From Bacteroidota bacterium (GTDB lineage: Bacteria; Bacteroidota; Bacteroidia; Bacteroidales; UBA12481): a stretch of 64,000 nucleotides of DNA. The notes beneath the pieces are model-generated. The model made no database searches, was not told the origin of the DNA, and was given only the letters and a program-made list of their open reading frames with translations. Each line of letters begins with the position of its first letter. The first letter of the stretch is position 1. Location of the stretch: NCBI GenBank assembly GCA_018669475.1, contig JABHCC010000124.1, positions 1-64,000 on the forward strand, written 5' to 3'. The position numbers and the translations under genes were made by a program. Below are positions 46,662-56,411 of the stretch, one piece after another.

Positions 46662-47767
46662 ATATGAGAAAAACTATAGTACTAAGCATCATCCTCATCC
46701 TGACCATCCCTGTGATGAGCCAGGCACAGTGGAACATCTTCAGAGGAGATCAACAGCTGCTCGGAGTGAGCAATACAAAAATACCCGATGCACCAAAGCT
46801 TCTGTGGAGCACTAAACCAGGTGATGGGATTCTGGCATCGCCGGTAGTAAGTGATGGTATCATCGTGGTAGGATCAGAAAATGGATTCATATATGCCCTG
46901 AATAGCTCAGGTGAGAAAATATGGGAGTTTGAGACTGATAATGCTATCGAAGCATCAGCCCTAATACTGGACGGAACAGTTTTTATTGGAAGTCTTTCTG
47001 GTACTCTGTATGCCTTAGACCTGAAATCCGGCAGGAAAAAATGGGAGTATTTAACAGAAAATCAGATCATGGGTTCACCTAACTACTGGACTGAAGGAGG
47101 GAAAACAAGCTTGGTAGTTGGTAGCTATGATTACTACCTGCACTGCATTGATGCTGAAACAGGCAAAGGATTGTGGAAATATGAATCAGATAATTTCATT
47201 AACGGAGCGGCGGGATGCTTTGATGGTAAGGCCATCTTCGGAGGATGTGATGGATTTTTGCATATTGTAAATATTGCAAGCGGAAATTCTCTGGCCAAGG
47301 TTGAAGTAGCCAGCTATGTAGCAAACTCCGTGGCTGTAATTGATAATAAAGCTTTTGTGGGAGATTATGACGGACGATTCTCGTGTGTGGATTTGGTGGG
47401 GCAAAAAGTGATCTGGAAATTCGAGGAAAAAGATGCTAACTTGCCCTTTATCGGATCACCCTCAATAAAAGATGGCCTGGTGGTGATTGGAAACAGAGAT
47501 AAAAATGTCTACTGTTTTGACCAAGAAAACGGAAATCTTTTATGGAAAACCAATTCAGGCAGTCGGGTTGATGCATCACCTGTTATCGTGGGCAAGAAAG
47601 TTGTTATTGCAAATATGCGAGGTGATTTGCAAATCCTCAACCTTAAGGATGGCAAGATTATTTGGAATTATGAGATTGGAACCGGACTGGTGGGAAATCC
47701 AGCCGTGACAGATAAGAAAATATGGGTTGCAGCCAGTGATGGCTTTATTTATTGTTTTGGAAAATGA
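46658..47767 (+). CDS. BamB/PQQ-like beta-propeller protein (paralog 7)
   Basis: 369 residues, the shortest paralog, with a Sec signal (I-P-V-M-S-Q-A-Q) and the signature Q-W-N-I-F-R-G-D. It is the most regular BamB-like member: repeated A-L-D-L-K-S-G-R-K-K-W, I-D-A-E-T-G-K-G-L-W, F-D-Q-E-N-G-N-L-L-W, L-N-L-K-D-G-K-I-I-W blades fill the protein. It overlaps the flavoprotein gene at its start and the glycosyltransferase at its end (ATGA), firmly inside the operon. A structural or docking role is as likely as a cofactor-binding one. Confidence 0.85.
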   Translation: MNMRKTIVLSIILILTIPVMSQAQWNIFRGDQQLLGVSNTKIPDAPKLLWSTKPGDGILASPVVSDGIIVVGSENGFIYALNSSGEKIWEFETDNAIEASALILDGTVFIGSLSGTLYALDLKSGRKKWEYLTENQIMGSPNYWTEGGKTSLVVGSYDYYLHCIDAETGKGLWKYESDNFINGAAGCFDGKAIFGGCDGFLHIVNIASGNSLAKVEVASYVANSVAVIDNKAFVGDYDGRFSCVDLVGQKVIWKFEEKDANLPFIGSPSIKDGLVVIGNRDKNVYCFDQENGNLLWKTNSGSRVDASPVIVGKKVVIANMRGDLQILNLKDGKIIWNYEIGTGLVGNPAVTDKKIWVAASDGFIYCFGK

Positions 47768-49053
47768 GAATATTACAAGTTATACCAGGCTCCGGCGGAA
47801 GTTTTTATTGTGGAAACTGTTTACGCGACAGCAAATATGTAGAGGCTTTGAAGAAGCTTGATCATGAAGTGGTGAAAATTCCTATGTATTTGCCTCTCTT
47901 CGATGATGAAAGGGATCTTGATAGTGAAGTGCCGGTTTTTTATGGGGCAATAAGTATTTATCTGAAGCAGATGTCGCCCATATTCAGAAAAGCACCTAAG
48001 TGGTTCGATCGTTTTCTGAATTCAAAACCGATGCTCAAATTTGCAGCCCACATGGCCGGATCAACCCGGGCAACAGGTCTGGAGGATATGACAATATCAA
48101 TGTTGAAAGGAGAGGAAGGCAAACAGCATGAGGAACTTGACCGAATGGTGAACTGGATTGCAGAGCATTGTAATCCTGATGTGATACATTTATCGAACGG
48201 ACTCCTGAATGGTATTGCTCCCAGACTAAAAGAGGTTTTAAACGTGCCTGTAATTTGTTCTCTTCAGGATGAAGATGTTTGGATCGACCCGATGGAGGAG
48301 AAATATCAAAAGCAGAGTTGGGATCTGATGAAGAAAAACTCAGAATTTATTGATGCCTATATTGGTGTGAGTGATTATTATAAAGAGCTTATGCTGGATA
48401 AGATGAATCTGCCTCCTGAAAAGGTACATAGCTTGCACATTGGAGTTGATGTAGATGATTATGAGTTTCATCCGGAGGTAAAAAAGCCTCGTAATATTGG
48501 CTACATATCACGTATGTGCCATGGAAACGGAGTGGATATTGTGGTTGATGCCTTTGTTGAGCTCAAGAAAATGGCCGGCTTTGAAGATGTGAAACTTTTC
48601 CTAACCGGAGGGAGCACTGGCGATGATAAAGAGATTCTGAAAAGTATTAAGAAAACTATCGCCTCATCAGGCCTTAATGATCAGGTGATTTTCGAGGATG
48701 ATTTTGAAAACGAGGATCGGATACGTTTCTTTAACTCTGTATCATTTATTTCTGTTCCGGTTCGAAATGGCGAAGCATTTGGTCTGTACCTGATTGAATC
48801 TATGGCATCAGGGGTACCTGTTGTTCAGCCAGCAAAGGGAGCATTCCCGGAGATTATTGAACTGGCAAAGGGGGGGATAACCTATGAGCCGAATACACCA
48901 GAAAACCTGGCCAAAACATGGGCTGAACTGCTTAATAATCCGGAGGAGATACAGAAAATGGGAGAAAATGGCCGGGCCGGAGTGTCTGCCCATTTTAATA
49001 TTTATGACCAGGGCAATCGCTTAATTGAGATCTATAAAAAGCTGATAAATTAA
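47764..49053 (+). CDS. GT4-type glycosyltransferase
   Basis: 429 residues from ATG 47764, overlapping the previous stop by four bases; a TTG at 47752 is less likely. GT-B fold: N-terminal Gly-rich loop (V-I-P-G-S-G-G-S-F-Y-C-G-N) and C-terminal donor site with the E-x7-E pattern (E-A-F-G-L-Y-L-I-E-S-M-A-S-G-V-P-V). It probably transfers a nucleotide-activated sugar in the cytoplasm. Its place between redox genes and an ABC transporter suggests a shared transcript, not necessarily a shared pathway. Confidence 0.8.
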   Translation: MRILQVIPGSGGSFYCGNCLRDSKYVEALKKLDHEVVKIPMYLPLFDDERDLDSEVPVFYGAISIYLKQMSPIFRKAPKWFDRFLNSKPMLKFAAHMAGSTRATGLEDMTISMLKGEEGKQHEELDRMVNWIAEHCNPDVIHLSNGLLNGIAPRLKEVLNVPVICSLQDEDVWIDPMEEKYQKQSWDLMKKNSEFIDAYIGVSDYYKELMLDKMNLPPEKVHSLHIGVDVDDYEFHPEVKKPRNIGYISRMCHGNGVDIVVDAFVELKKMAGFEDVKLFLTGGSTGDDKEILKSIKKTIASSGLNDQVIFEDDFENEDRIRFFNSVSFISVPVRNGEAFGLYLIESMASGVPVVQPAKGAFPEIIELAKGGITYEPNTPENLAKTWAELLNNPEEIQKMGENGRAGVSAHFNIYDQGNRLIEIYKKLIN

Positions 49054-49064
49054 AATCCAGATTT

Positions 49065-49745
49065 ATGTTACTTCAGTTAGAGGATATTGAAAAAAGTTTC
49101 TATCTAAGAGATGGACGATTAGCTCGTAATGTACTGAAAAACTTAAATTTACGGGTTAATAGCGGGGAGAGTGCTGCTATTATCGGTCCTTCAGGATCGG
49201 GTAAAACCACTCTCTTGAATCTGATCGCTTTGATTGATACACCCGATAAGGGAAATGTATTATTCTCAGATGAAAACCTGAAGGGATTGTCAGGGAGAAA
49301 GTTGGATGAATACCGCAATCAAAGCATTGGAATTGTATTTCAACTGCATCATCTTCTGCCTCAACTGAGTTTGCTGGAGAATGTGCTGCTGCCTACTCTT
49401 GGCTCAGGAGTACAAAAGGCTGATAGCCAGAAACGCGCTAAAGAATTATTGGAAAGAGTAGGAATTTGGGATCAGAGAAACCAAAAACCCGGAGAATTAT
49501 CAGGTGGGGAATGTCAACGGGCAGCCGTGGTAAGAGCCCTGATAAATCAACCCCGACTTCTACTGGCTGATGAACCAACAGGAGCTCTGGATGAAGAGAA
49601 TGCTGATAAACTGGCAAATTTGTTATTGGAAGTCCATAAAGAGCAAGGAACCGCACTGATAATGGTGACACATTCAACTGAATTGGCCTCCCGGATGGAA
49701 CACAAATATATTCTCAGAAACGGACAATTGGTAGAAAACGAGTAG
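49065..49745 (+). CDS. ABC transporter ATPase, LolD/MacB-type
   Basis: 226 residues. Walker A G-P-S-G-S-G-K-T-T (about 42-50), Q-loop in V-F-Q-L-H-H-L-L-P-Q, signature L-S-G-G-E-C-Q-R-A, Walker B L-L-L-A-D-E-P-T-G-A-L-D, and the switch histidine in M-V-T-H-S-T-E. This is the ATPase of a mechanotransmission-type exporter and pairs with the FtsX-like permease four bases downstream. Such pairs extract lipoproteins or drive periplasmic machines and do not move substrates through the inner membrane. Confidence 0.88.
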   Translation: MLLQLEDIEKSFYLRDGRLARNVLKNLNLRVNSGESAAIIGPSGSGKTTLLNLIALIDTPDKGNVLFSDENLKGLSGRKLDEYRNQSIGIVFQLHHLLPQLSLLENVLLPTLGSGVQKADSQKRAKELLERVGIWDQRNQKPGELSGGECQRAAVVRALINQPRLLLADEPTGALDEENADKLANLLLEVHKEQGTALIMVTHSTELASRMEHKYILRNGQLVENE

Positions 49746-49749
49746 AATC

Positions 49750-52700
49750 ATGAGCCGAATCCTACTGATTATTAAGAGCTTTATCTACTATTGGCGAAAA
49801 AACATGGCTGTTGGTATCGGTGTGGCAGTGAGCACAGCTATACTTACAGGGGCTCTGGTGGTAGGTGACAGTATGCAGTACAGCATGCAGAAATTAGTTG
49901 ATCTGCGTCTGGGAGAGGTGACTCATACCCTCAATGCAGGAGATAGATTTTTCACCCCCGAACTTGCAAAAAGACTGCAAAATGATCTCCAGCTTCCTGT
50001 TGCACCAGTACTTATGTTGGAAAGTAGTGCTGTTGTCGATGGCGGACAAAAACGCCTTCCCAAGATTCAGGTTCTGGGAGTGGATGAAAAAACAGATCAG
50101 GCTTTTGGATTGCAGAATTGGTTCTCGCAAGTAGCAGACAATGAGGTGATAATATCAGAAAACCTGGCTCAAAGACTAAACCTTGAAGTCGGAGAATCAG
50201 TGCTTTTCAGAATTCGTAAGGCCAGCCTGATACCTCTTAATGCACCCTTTGTGTCTGATGAGGAGATTAGTATTCCTGTTCGCCTATCGGTCAAAGCAAT
50301 CGCCACTCAGGAGCAAATGTCACGATTTAACCTGCATAACTCTCAAACGGCCCCTTTTAACGCTTTCATATCATCGGCCCGCTTAGATCAGCTGATGAAA
50401 CTAAATGGCCATGTTAATACCATGCTAATAGCCGGGTCAGATATATACACCAAAACTATTGAGCAAAGCCTGCAAAATAACTGGGAACTTGAAGATTTGG
50501 GATTAAAAATTAAAAAAACGCTATCGGGAGATCACTTTGAAATTACTTCAGATCGCGTTTTTATTGATGACATAATAGTTTCTACCATTACTAACACACA
50601 TCCTCAGGTTGAGCCTGTTCTGACTTATTTTGTTAATAAGATAGAGTCGGAAACGGGGTATACTCCATATTCGTTTATTTCTACCCTGCCGGATGGTGAT
50701 TGTGGCCCTCAAGAGGTACTTATTAATCAATGGCTGGCTGATGACCTTAGTGTGCAGACAGGTGATAGTATTAATGTAAGCTATTTTGAAGTAGGTCCAT
50801 TACGTCGCTTAACTGAAGTGGATGTACGTTTTGAAATAAAAGGCATTGAAGCAATGGCAGGGCGTTTTGCCGATGCAGGACTAACACCAGATTTACCAGG
50901 ATTGTCAGATGCAGGCAATTGTCGTGACTGGGATACCGGAGTGCCGATTGAGCTGGAATCTATCAGGGACAAAGACGAAGACTACTGGGATGACTGGCAG
51001 GGAACACCGAAAGCATTCGTTTCTATTACAGCGGCACAAAAACTCTGGACTAATCGTTTTGGTTCACTAACTGCTCTCAGATTTCAAAATACAGGATTTT
51101 CAAAATCTTCTTTTCAGAATTCCTTCAGAAAGGAATTTCAAATTGCCAGCCTGGGGTTTGTGGTAAATGATGTTCGGGAAACTGGTCAGGAGGCTGCACT
51201 GGCCGGTGTAGATTTCGGAGAGTTATTTCTCGGACTTAGCTTTTTTGTACTGGCTGCCGGAGTAATTCTAATTATTCTGCTGTATAATCTTACAATACAA
51301 AGCCGGGTTGAACAAGTAAGAGTCATGCGGGCTATGGGTTTAGGAAAGGGCTTTATCCGGAGGAGCTTAATAGTAGAAAGCGGATTGGTAGCAATAGCAG
51401 GTGCTTTGCTGGGATTGGGTTTGACCTGGGTATATAACAAACTCCTTTTTGCCGGACTAAACAGTATCTGGTACGATATTGTTCGGACTGACGTAATCAG
51501 TCTTCGTCTGGATCCGGGAACCCTGGCTTTTGGTTATGGAATTAGTGTGATTATTGGGATAATATGTTTGTTTTTTGCCATCAACAGATTGCTGAAAAAG
51601 CAAATTGCACAATTGAGAAAGGGAGGATCCGGGATACGAAAAAAATGGTTTGAAAAACTGGAAATTGGACTTTCTATAGTAAGTGGTATTTCTGCCATAC
51701 TATTGGTAATCATCCAGATTACTCAAAACAATGCCTATAATCCTACAAGCTTTTTTATTGCCGGTGGTTTGCTGCTGCTCTCATTCAGTCTTGCAAGTGA
51801 CCTTTTATTTTATAGACTGGATAAATCAGTATCATCAGGAATTAGTTCCTGGAGATTAAGCTTAAAAAATACAATCAGAAACCGAGGCAGGAGTTTTTCT
51901 ATTATTATGATATTGGCCCTCGGAACTTTCCTTATTGTTACGGTTGGGGCGAACCGTAACAATTCTCTGGGTTCAGAGTCTGACCAATCAAGTGGAACTG
52001 GTGGTTTTCTCTTTTTTGCAGAAACTACTGTACCGGTTCTGCAAGATTTAAATAGTCAGGAGGCACGAAGAAGCTTTTCTCTTAATCAGGCTGCGAAATT
52101 TGTGCAATTCAGAATTGCTGATGGTGATGATGCATCCTGTCTTAACCTCAATGCCATCTCACATCCACGATTGATGGGTGTCAATCCTGAGAACTTATCC
52201 GGCAGGTTCAGCTTTGCAGCAAAAACTTCTTTACTAAATGAGGCGGATACCTGGGCATCTTTAGATCAGGATCTGGGTGATAATATTATAGCCGGAATAG
52301 CAGATCAAACCATCATTCAGTGGAGCCTGATGAAATCGGTTGGTGATACCCTCTGGTATACCAATCAGGCCGGTGAAGAATATGGGATTATCCTGATTGG
52401 AGGATTGGTGAGTTCAGTATTTCAGGGAAACCTTATTATCTCTGAGAATAATTTCATAAAACACTATCCAAGTTCAAGTGGGTCGTATAACTTTCTGGTT
52501 GAAGGAGACCCGGCCATCCGGGAGGAAATTGAGGGAGAACTGAACTCAGGCCTGAGAGATTACGGACTTGATTTGCAGTATACTCCTGAACGTCTGGCAG
52601 AGTTCAGCTCAGTGACCAATACATATTTGTCAATATTCCTGCTTCTTGGAGCACTTGGTTTATTAATCGGCACAATTGGCCTGGGAATTGTTTTAGCAAG

Positions 52701-53007
52701 GAGTATTCAGGAAAGACAACAGGAGATTGCCTTGCAGAGGGCTATAGGAATAAGAAAGGTGACTATAACAGGACAGATTATTATTGAGTTTGGAGTATTG
52801 CTCATTCTCGGTATTGTAGTAGGAGCAATAAGTGCACTTATTGCAGTTTTTCCTGGATTAGTGAGCCCTGGTGCTGAAGTTAACGCCGGATCATTAGTCC
52901 TGCTTATCGCTGCAATAATAGCAAATGGATTGATCTGGATATTAGTTTTTACCGGAGTATCTTTGAGAAAAGATAATTTGGCCTTTGTATTGAAGAATGA
53001 AGGGTGA
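49750..53007 (+). CDS. Large FtsX-like ABC permease
   Basis: 1085 residues, about twice the size of LolE. One N-terminal helix (about 20-40), a large periplasmic domain (about 45-480), a first FtsX helix set (about 490-620; core V-R-V-M-R-A-M-G-L-G-K), helices near 650-690, a second periplasmic domain (about 715-950), and a C-terminal FtsX core (about 955-1070; L-Q-R-A-I-G-I-R-K). The duplicated MacB/FtsX layout suits a one-subunit transporter pairing with the upstream ATPase. Given the five or more lipoproteins encoded around it, lipoprotein handling is an attractive but unproven substrate. Confidence 0.85.
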   Translation: MSRILLIIKSFIYYWRKNMAVGIGVAVSTAILTGALVVGDSMQYSMQKLVDLRLGEVTHTLNAGDRFFTPELAKRLQNDLQLPVAPVLMLESSAVVDGGQKRLPKIQVLGVDEKTDQAFGLQNWFSQVADNEVIISENLAQRLNLEVGESVLFRIRKASLIPLNAPFVSDEEISIPVRLSVKAIATQEQMSRFNLHNSQTAPFNAFISSARLDQLMKLNGHVNTMLIAGSDIYTKTIEQSLQNNWELEDLGLKIKKTLSGDHFEITSDRVFIDDIIVSTITNTHPQVEPVLTYFVNKIESETGYTPYSFISTLPDGDCGPQEVLINQWLADDLSVQTGDSINVSYFEVGPLRRLTEVDVRFEIKGIEAMAGRFADAGLTPDLPGLSDAGNCRDWDTGVPIELESIRDKDEDYWDDWQGTPKAFVSITAAQKLWTNRFGSLTALRFQNTGFSKSSFQNSFRKEFQIASLGFVVNDVRETGQEAALAGVDFGELFLGLSFFVLAAGVILIILLYNLTIQSRVEQVRVMRAMGLGKGFIRRSLIVESGLVAIAGALLGLGLTWVYNKLLFAGLNSIWYDIVRTDVISLRLDPGTLAFGYGISVIIGIICLFFAINRLLKKQIAQLRKGGSGIRKKWFEKLEIGLSIVSGISAILLVIIQITQNNAYNPTSFFIAGGLLLLSFSLASDLLFYRLDKSVSSGISSWRLSLKNTIRNRGRSFSIIMILALGTFLIVTVGANRNNSLGSESDQSSGTGGFLFFAETTVPVLQDLNSQEARRSFSLNQAAKFVQFRIADGDDASCLNLNAISHPRLMGVNPENLSGRFSFAAKTSLLNEADTWASLDQDLGDNIIAGIADQTIIQWSLMKSVGDTLWYTNQAGEEYGIILIGGLVSSVFQGNLIISENNFIKHYPSSSGSYNFLVEGDPAIREEIEGELNSGLRDYGLDLQYTPERLAEFSSVTNTYLSIFLLLGALGLLIGTIGLGIVLARSIQERQQEIALQRAIGIRKVTITGQIIIEFGVLLILGIVVGAISALIAVFPGLVSPGAEVNAGSLVLLIAAIIANGLIWILVFTGVSLRKDNLAFVLKNEG

Positions 53008-53059
53008 GGATAAGTAATGAGATATGTTATGGGATTCATTAAAATCTAAATATAAACGG

Positions 53060-54508
53060 ATGAAAATAGTTAGAGCATTATTTCCGGTTTTCTTTGTACT
53101 CATTGCTTGTACCAATAATAAGCCTCTTCCGAATATTGTTCTGGTCATTACTGATGATCAGGGCTATGGAGATTTATCGGTTCATGGAAGTCCTGACGTA
53201 TATACTCCTAATCTGGATAAATTGCATGAGCAGAGTATTCGATTTACTGATTTTCAGGCAAGTCCTACCTGTTCTCCTACCAGATCAGCTTTAGAAACGG
53301 GTCGTTCTCCATTCAAAAATGGAATTACTCATACTATTTATGAGCGGGAGCGCATGACTGTTGATGCATTTACTTTGCCACAGATGCTGCATGAGGCAGG
53401 TTATGTAAGTGGGATTTTTGGAAAATGGCATCTTGGTGATGAGGATCAGCATCAACCTGAGAATAGGGGCTATGATCGTGTTTTTATTCACGGAGCCGGG
53501 GGTATTGGTCAGAAATACCCTTGTTCATGCGCTGATGCTCCGGGGAATACTTATTTTAATCCGGTAATAAAAGATCAGAGCATCTTTGTTAAAACAGAGG
53601 GCTTTTGCACTGATATTTTCTTCAATGAGGCCATGAAATTCATCTGGAAAAACGGAGAAAAGGAGCAAGCTTTCTTTGCACGGATTTCAACCAATGCACC
53701 ACATGCTCCGTTTGTTGCTCCTGATGAGTATACCAAGAAATTTGCAGATCAGGGTTATGGAGGTAGCGCACAGGGCTTTTACGGAATGATTGAGAATATT
53801 GACGATAACATGGGTTTACTCATGGAGAATCTTGAGAAATGGGGTCTGGCTGAAAATACTATTTTGATTTTTATGTCTGACAACGGAAAGGCACTGCACA
53901 GTGATCAGGGTAAAGCATATGGCGCAAATCAACCGGCATATAATGCTGGTCTCAGAGGGTACAAGGGAACTGTTCATGAGGGCGGAACCAAAGTGCCATT
54001 TTTTGTACGCTGGCCTGATAAATGGGATGGTGGAAGAGATATTGAAACTCTTGCCAGTCATTTCGATATTTATCCAACACTGGCCGATATTATTGGTATT
54101 GATTTACCAGCACCCACACAGGTTGAAGGACGCAGTCTTCTTCCGCTTCTGAATGATGGAGATGCTGAATGGTCTGATCGATACCGTGTTTTTCATCAGG
54201 GAAGGTGGCCAGTAGGCGATGAACCAAATGATTATCAATTCAAGAATTTTGCCATCAGAAATGAGCGATTTCGATTAGTTGGAATTGATCAGCTCTACGA
54301 CATTCAAGCTGATCCGGGAGAGAAAACCAACGTGATAGAACAGCATCCTGAAGTGCTTAAAGCTATGATGGCTTACTATGATCAATGGTGGTCAGAAGCT
54401 CGTCCGCTAATGGTTAACGAGGGTGCCGTTATGAGCAAAATATGGCCTTTTCATGAGAAGTATTATGCTCAGGAGAAGAATGGAGGGATCCCGGATTGGG
54501 TGAAGTGA
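53060..54508 (+). CDS. Sulfatase lipoprotein (formylglycine type)
   Basis: About 482 residues from ATG 53060, which gives a lipoprotein signal (F-V-L-I-A-C); the frame from 53024 has a polar leader. Sulfatase motifs: metal-binding I-T-D-D-Q-G-Y-G-D near the start, the C-S-P-T-R formylglycine site followed by S-A-L-E-T-G-R, G-K-W-H-L-G-D, and S-D-N-G-K. The cysteine must be oxidised by an anaerobic sulfatase-maturating enzyme, which is not in this window. It likely cleaves sulfate esters of polysaccharides at the cell surface or periplasm. It is the last gene of the long cluster. Confidence 0.85.
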   Translation: MKIVRALFPVFFVLIACTNNKPLPNIVLVITDDQGYGDLSVHGSPDVYTPNLDKLHEQSIRFTDFQASPTCSPTRSALETGRSPFKNGITHTIYERERMTVDAFTLPQMLHEAGYVSGIFGKWHLGDEDQHQPENRGYDRVFIHGAGGIGQKYPCSCADAPGNTYFNPVIKDQSIFVKTEGFCTDIFFNEAMKFIWKNGEKEQAFFARISTNAPHAPFVAPDEYTKKFADQGYGGSAQGFYGMIENIDDNMGLLMENLEKWGLAENTILIFMSDNGKALHSDQGKAYGANQPAYNAGLRGYKGTVHEGGTKVPFFVRWPDKWDGGRDIETLASHFDIYPTLADIIGIDLPAPTQVEGRSLLPLLNDGDAEWSDRYRVFHQGRWPVGDEPNDYQFKNFAIRNERFRLVGIDQLYDIQADPGEKTNVIEQHPEVLKAMMAYYDQWWSEARPLMVNEGAVMSKIWPFHEKYYAQEKNGGIPDWVK

Positions 54509-54517
54509 TTGGGGATT

Positions 54518-54544
54518 CGGTTACTCGGTTACTCCGTTACTCGC
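54518..54544. repeat. Octamer array after the sulfatase gene
   Basis: CGGTTACT, CGGTTACT, CCGTTACT, CGC, beginning 10 bases after the sulfatase stop. The unit is 8 rather than 7 bases, but the position just behind a stop codon matches the other arrays. Confidence 0.65.
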
Positions 54545-54681
54545 TACAAGAATCCTTGTTTTTGTATGGGCAATGAAAGGATATGGTTTAACAAACCATC
54601 GAATTATTGAGGCCATTTTTTTTGCTTAAGATCTCTTGCCGAAATTTACAAAACATATTAATACGTTTTCCGTCAGAAAAG

Positions 54682-54730
54682 AGACTCTCTTTCATGGTCT
54701 AGTCTTGATCAGAAAGAGAGTCTGGTTTTT
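54682..54730 (+). terminator. Terminator of the redox/sulfatase operon
   Basis: AGACTCTCTTTC (54682-54693) and GAAAGAGAGTCT (54712-54723) form a perfect 12-bp stem with an 18-nt loop, followed by a GGTTTTTATTTT tract. It is the first clear terminator seen after 33.9 kb on the plus strand. Confidence 0.85.
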
Positions 54731-54776
54731 ATTTTAAATTATTTGTATCTTAGTAAAAGCACCAAAACCTTTAATA

Positions 54777-56411
54777 ATGAGAAGTATAATAAAGCTATTT
54801 ATAGTAATTGGATTGATGTCTGCATGTGGAGAATATGGTGATTTGGTAGATCCCACTGAACCACCTTTACATGAGGATGGTGATGGTGTTGTTGGCACCC
54901 TTGGAGGAACTGTGATTGTGGGAGATCAAAGCTCTGCAATATATGGGGCTGCAGCTGTGATACCTGAAGGAGCTCTCACTGCCCCAATTGATGTACAGAT
55001 TTCTGAAGCCCCAAATATTACAGTTGAAGATTATCCCGATGCACAATTTGTGGAGTTTAGCCCTGAAGATGCCGATTTTAATCAACAGGTTATTCTGACT
55101 CTTCCGATTAGCAGTAGCATGTTAAAATCCGGTATTGGTTTGAAAATCATAATGTATGACGCTCACCACAACCACTATTCAGAAATTGCAATTGCAGATT
55201 TAGACGAAGAATATGGTTTGGTATTTTTCTATAGTGGAAATTTTGGTTTTTTCGCCATCATTAGTGGAGACTCAGACAATGGCTATTTCACAGATCCGAG
55301 AGACAATAATCGGTATAAATGGGTCAGCATAGGTCAGCAAAAATGGATGGCTGAAAATCTTAGATACCAGATGGATGGATCTGGATGTTTTACTGATTAT
55401 TGTAGCACTTATGGTTTGCTTTATACTTATTATGCAGCAATGGAAGCTTGTCCATCGGGCTGGCATTTACCCTCAGATGACGAAACCATAATAATGGAAG
55501 CTTATCTGGGAATGCCAGAATGGGAATTGAATGCTTATCAATTAAGAGAAGGTGGCCAGGTTGGACATAAAATGAAGTCTACATATGACTGGTATAATGG
55601 CGGAAATGGGAATAATGCCAGTGGTTTGAATATGCTACCATCCGGGATATATTATAATAACCCTGATATAACCGGATTCATGTATTTTGGAAAGAATGGC
55701 TATTTCTGGAATTCAACAATGTATGGTCATGATGAAGCTTGGACCCGAGGTGTTTATCATGGTACGGTGGGAGTAAACCGTGAACATAAAACATTGAATG
55801 AAGGGTTTCCTGTTCGATGTATAAAAGATGACGAAGGTGGGCCTGCGGAGGGAACCTTTACTGACCATCGTGATGTACAATCTTATCGTTGGAAAAGGAT
55901 TGGAAACCAGGTATGGATGATCAATAATCTTAATTGGAATTCAAGTGGGGGTTCATGGTGTTATAGTAATGATCCTGACAAGTGCGATACCTTTGGTCGC
56001 TTATATAATTGGACCACTGCACTAACAGCTTGCCCAAGTGGATGGCACCTGCCTTCTGATGCCGAATTTAAAGAAGTGGAATCTTATCTGGGTATGTCAA
56101 ATGCTGATGTTAACAGTGAAGCAACTATGAGAGCATCTGGTGAGGTAGGTACCAAAATGAAGTATCAGGCATGGTGGGCAAATAATGGAAGTGGGACAAA
56201 TTCAAGTGGTTTTACAGTTCTGCCTACGGGAATGTATGATGCTGATCATCAGAAGTTCGAATATTTATATTCGAACGGTTATTTCTGGACTCGTGATGAA
56301 TATAATACCAACCAAGCATGGGCCAGAGGGTTTTATTCTTCATCAGTTGGAGTCAATCGCGATGATTTTGAAAAAACAGCAGGCTTTTCAATTCGTTGTA
56401 TTCGAGATTAA
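54777..56411 (+). CDS. FISUMP lipoprotein with two tandem FISUMP domains
   Basis: 544 residues. Lipoprotein signal ending L-M-S-A-C-G. Residues about 38-165 form a ZU5-like beta domain (G-G-T-V … A-A-A-V-I-P-E-G-A-L). Then come two Fibrobacter-succinogenes-major-paralog (FISUMP) domains (about 172-352 and 364-544), each with K-W-M/V-W-M … N-L, A-C-P-S-G-W-H-L-P-S-D, G-x-K-M-K and a final R-C-I-K/R-D. FISUMP domains are common on the surface of Bacteroidota and Fibrobacteres; their role is unknown. It stands alone behind the operon terminator. Confidence 0.85.
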   Translation: MRSIIKLFIVIGLMSACGEYGDLVDPTEPPLHEDGDGVVGTLGGTVIVGDQSSAIYGAAAVIPEGALTAPIDVQISEAPNITVEDYPDAQFVEFSPEDADFNQQVILTLPISSSMLKSGIGLKIIMYDAHHNHYSEIAIADLDEEYGLVFFYSGNFGFFAIISGDSDNGYFTDPRDNNRYKWVSIGQQKWMAENLRYQMDGSGCFTDYCSTYGLLYTYYAAMEACPSGWHLPSDDETIIMEAYLGMPEWELNAYQLREGGQVGHKMKSTYDWYNGGNGNNASGLNMLPSGIYYNNPDITGFMYFGKNGYFWNSTMYGHDEAWTRGVYHGTVGVNREHKTLNEGFPVRCIKDDEGGPAEGTFTDHRDVQSYRWKRIGNQVWMINNLNWNSSGGSWCYSNDPDKCDTFGRLYNWTTALTACPSGWHLPSDAEFKEVESYLGMSNADVNSEATMRASGEVGTKMKYQAWWANNGSGTNSSGFTVLPTGMYDADHQKFEYLYSNGYFWTRDEYNTNQAWARGFYSSSVGVNRDDFEKTAGFSIRCIRD

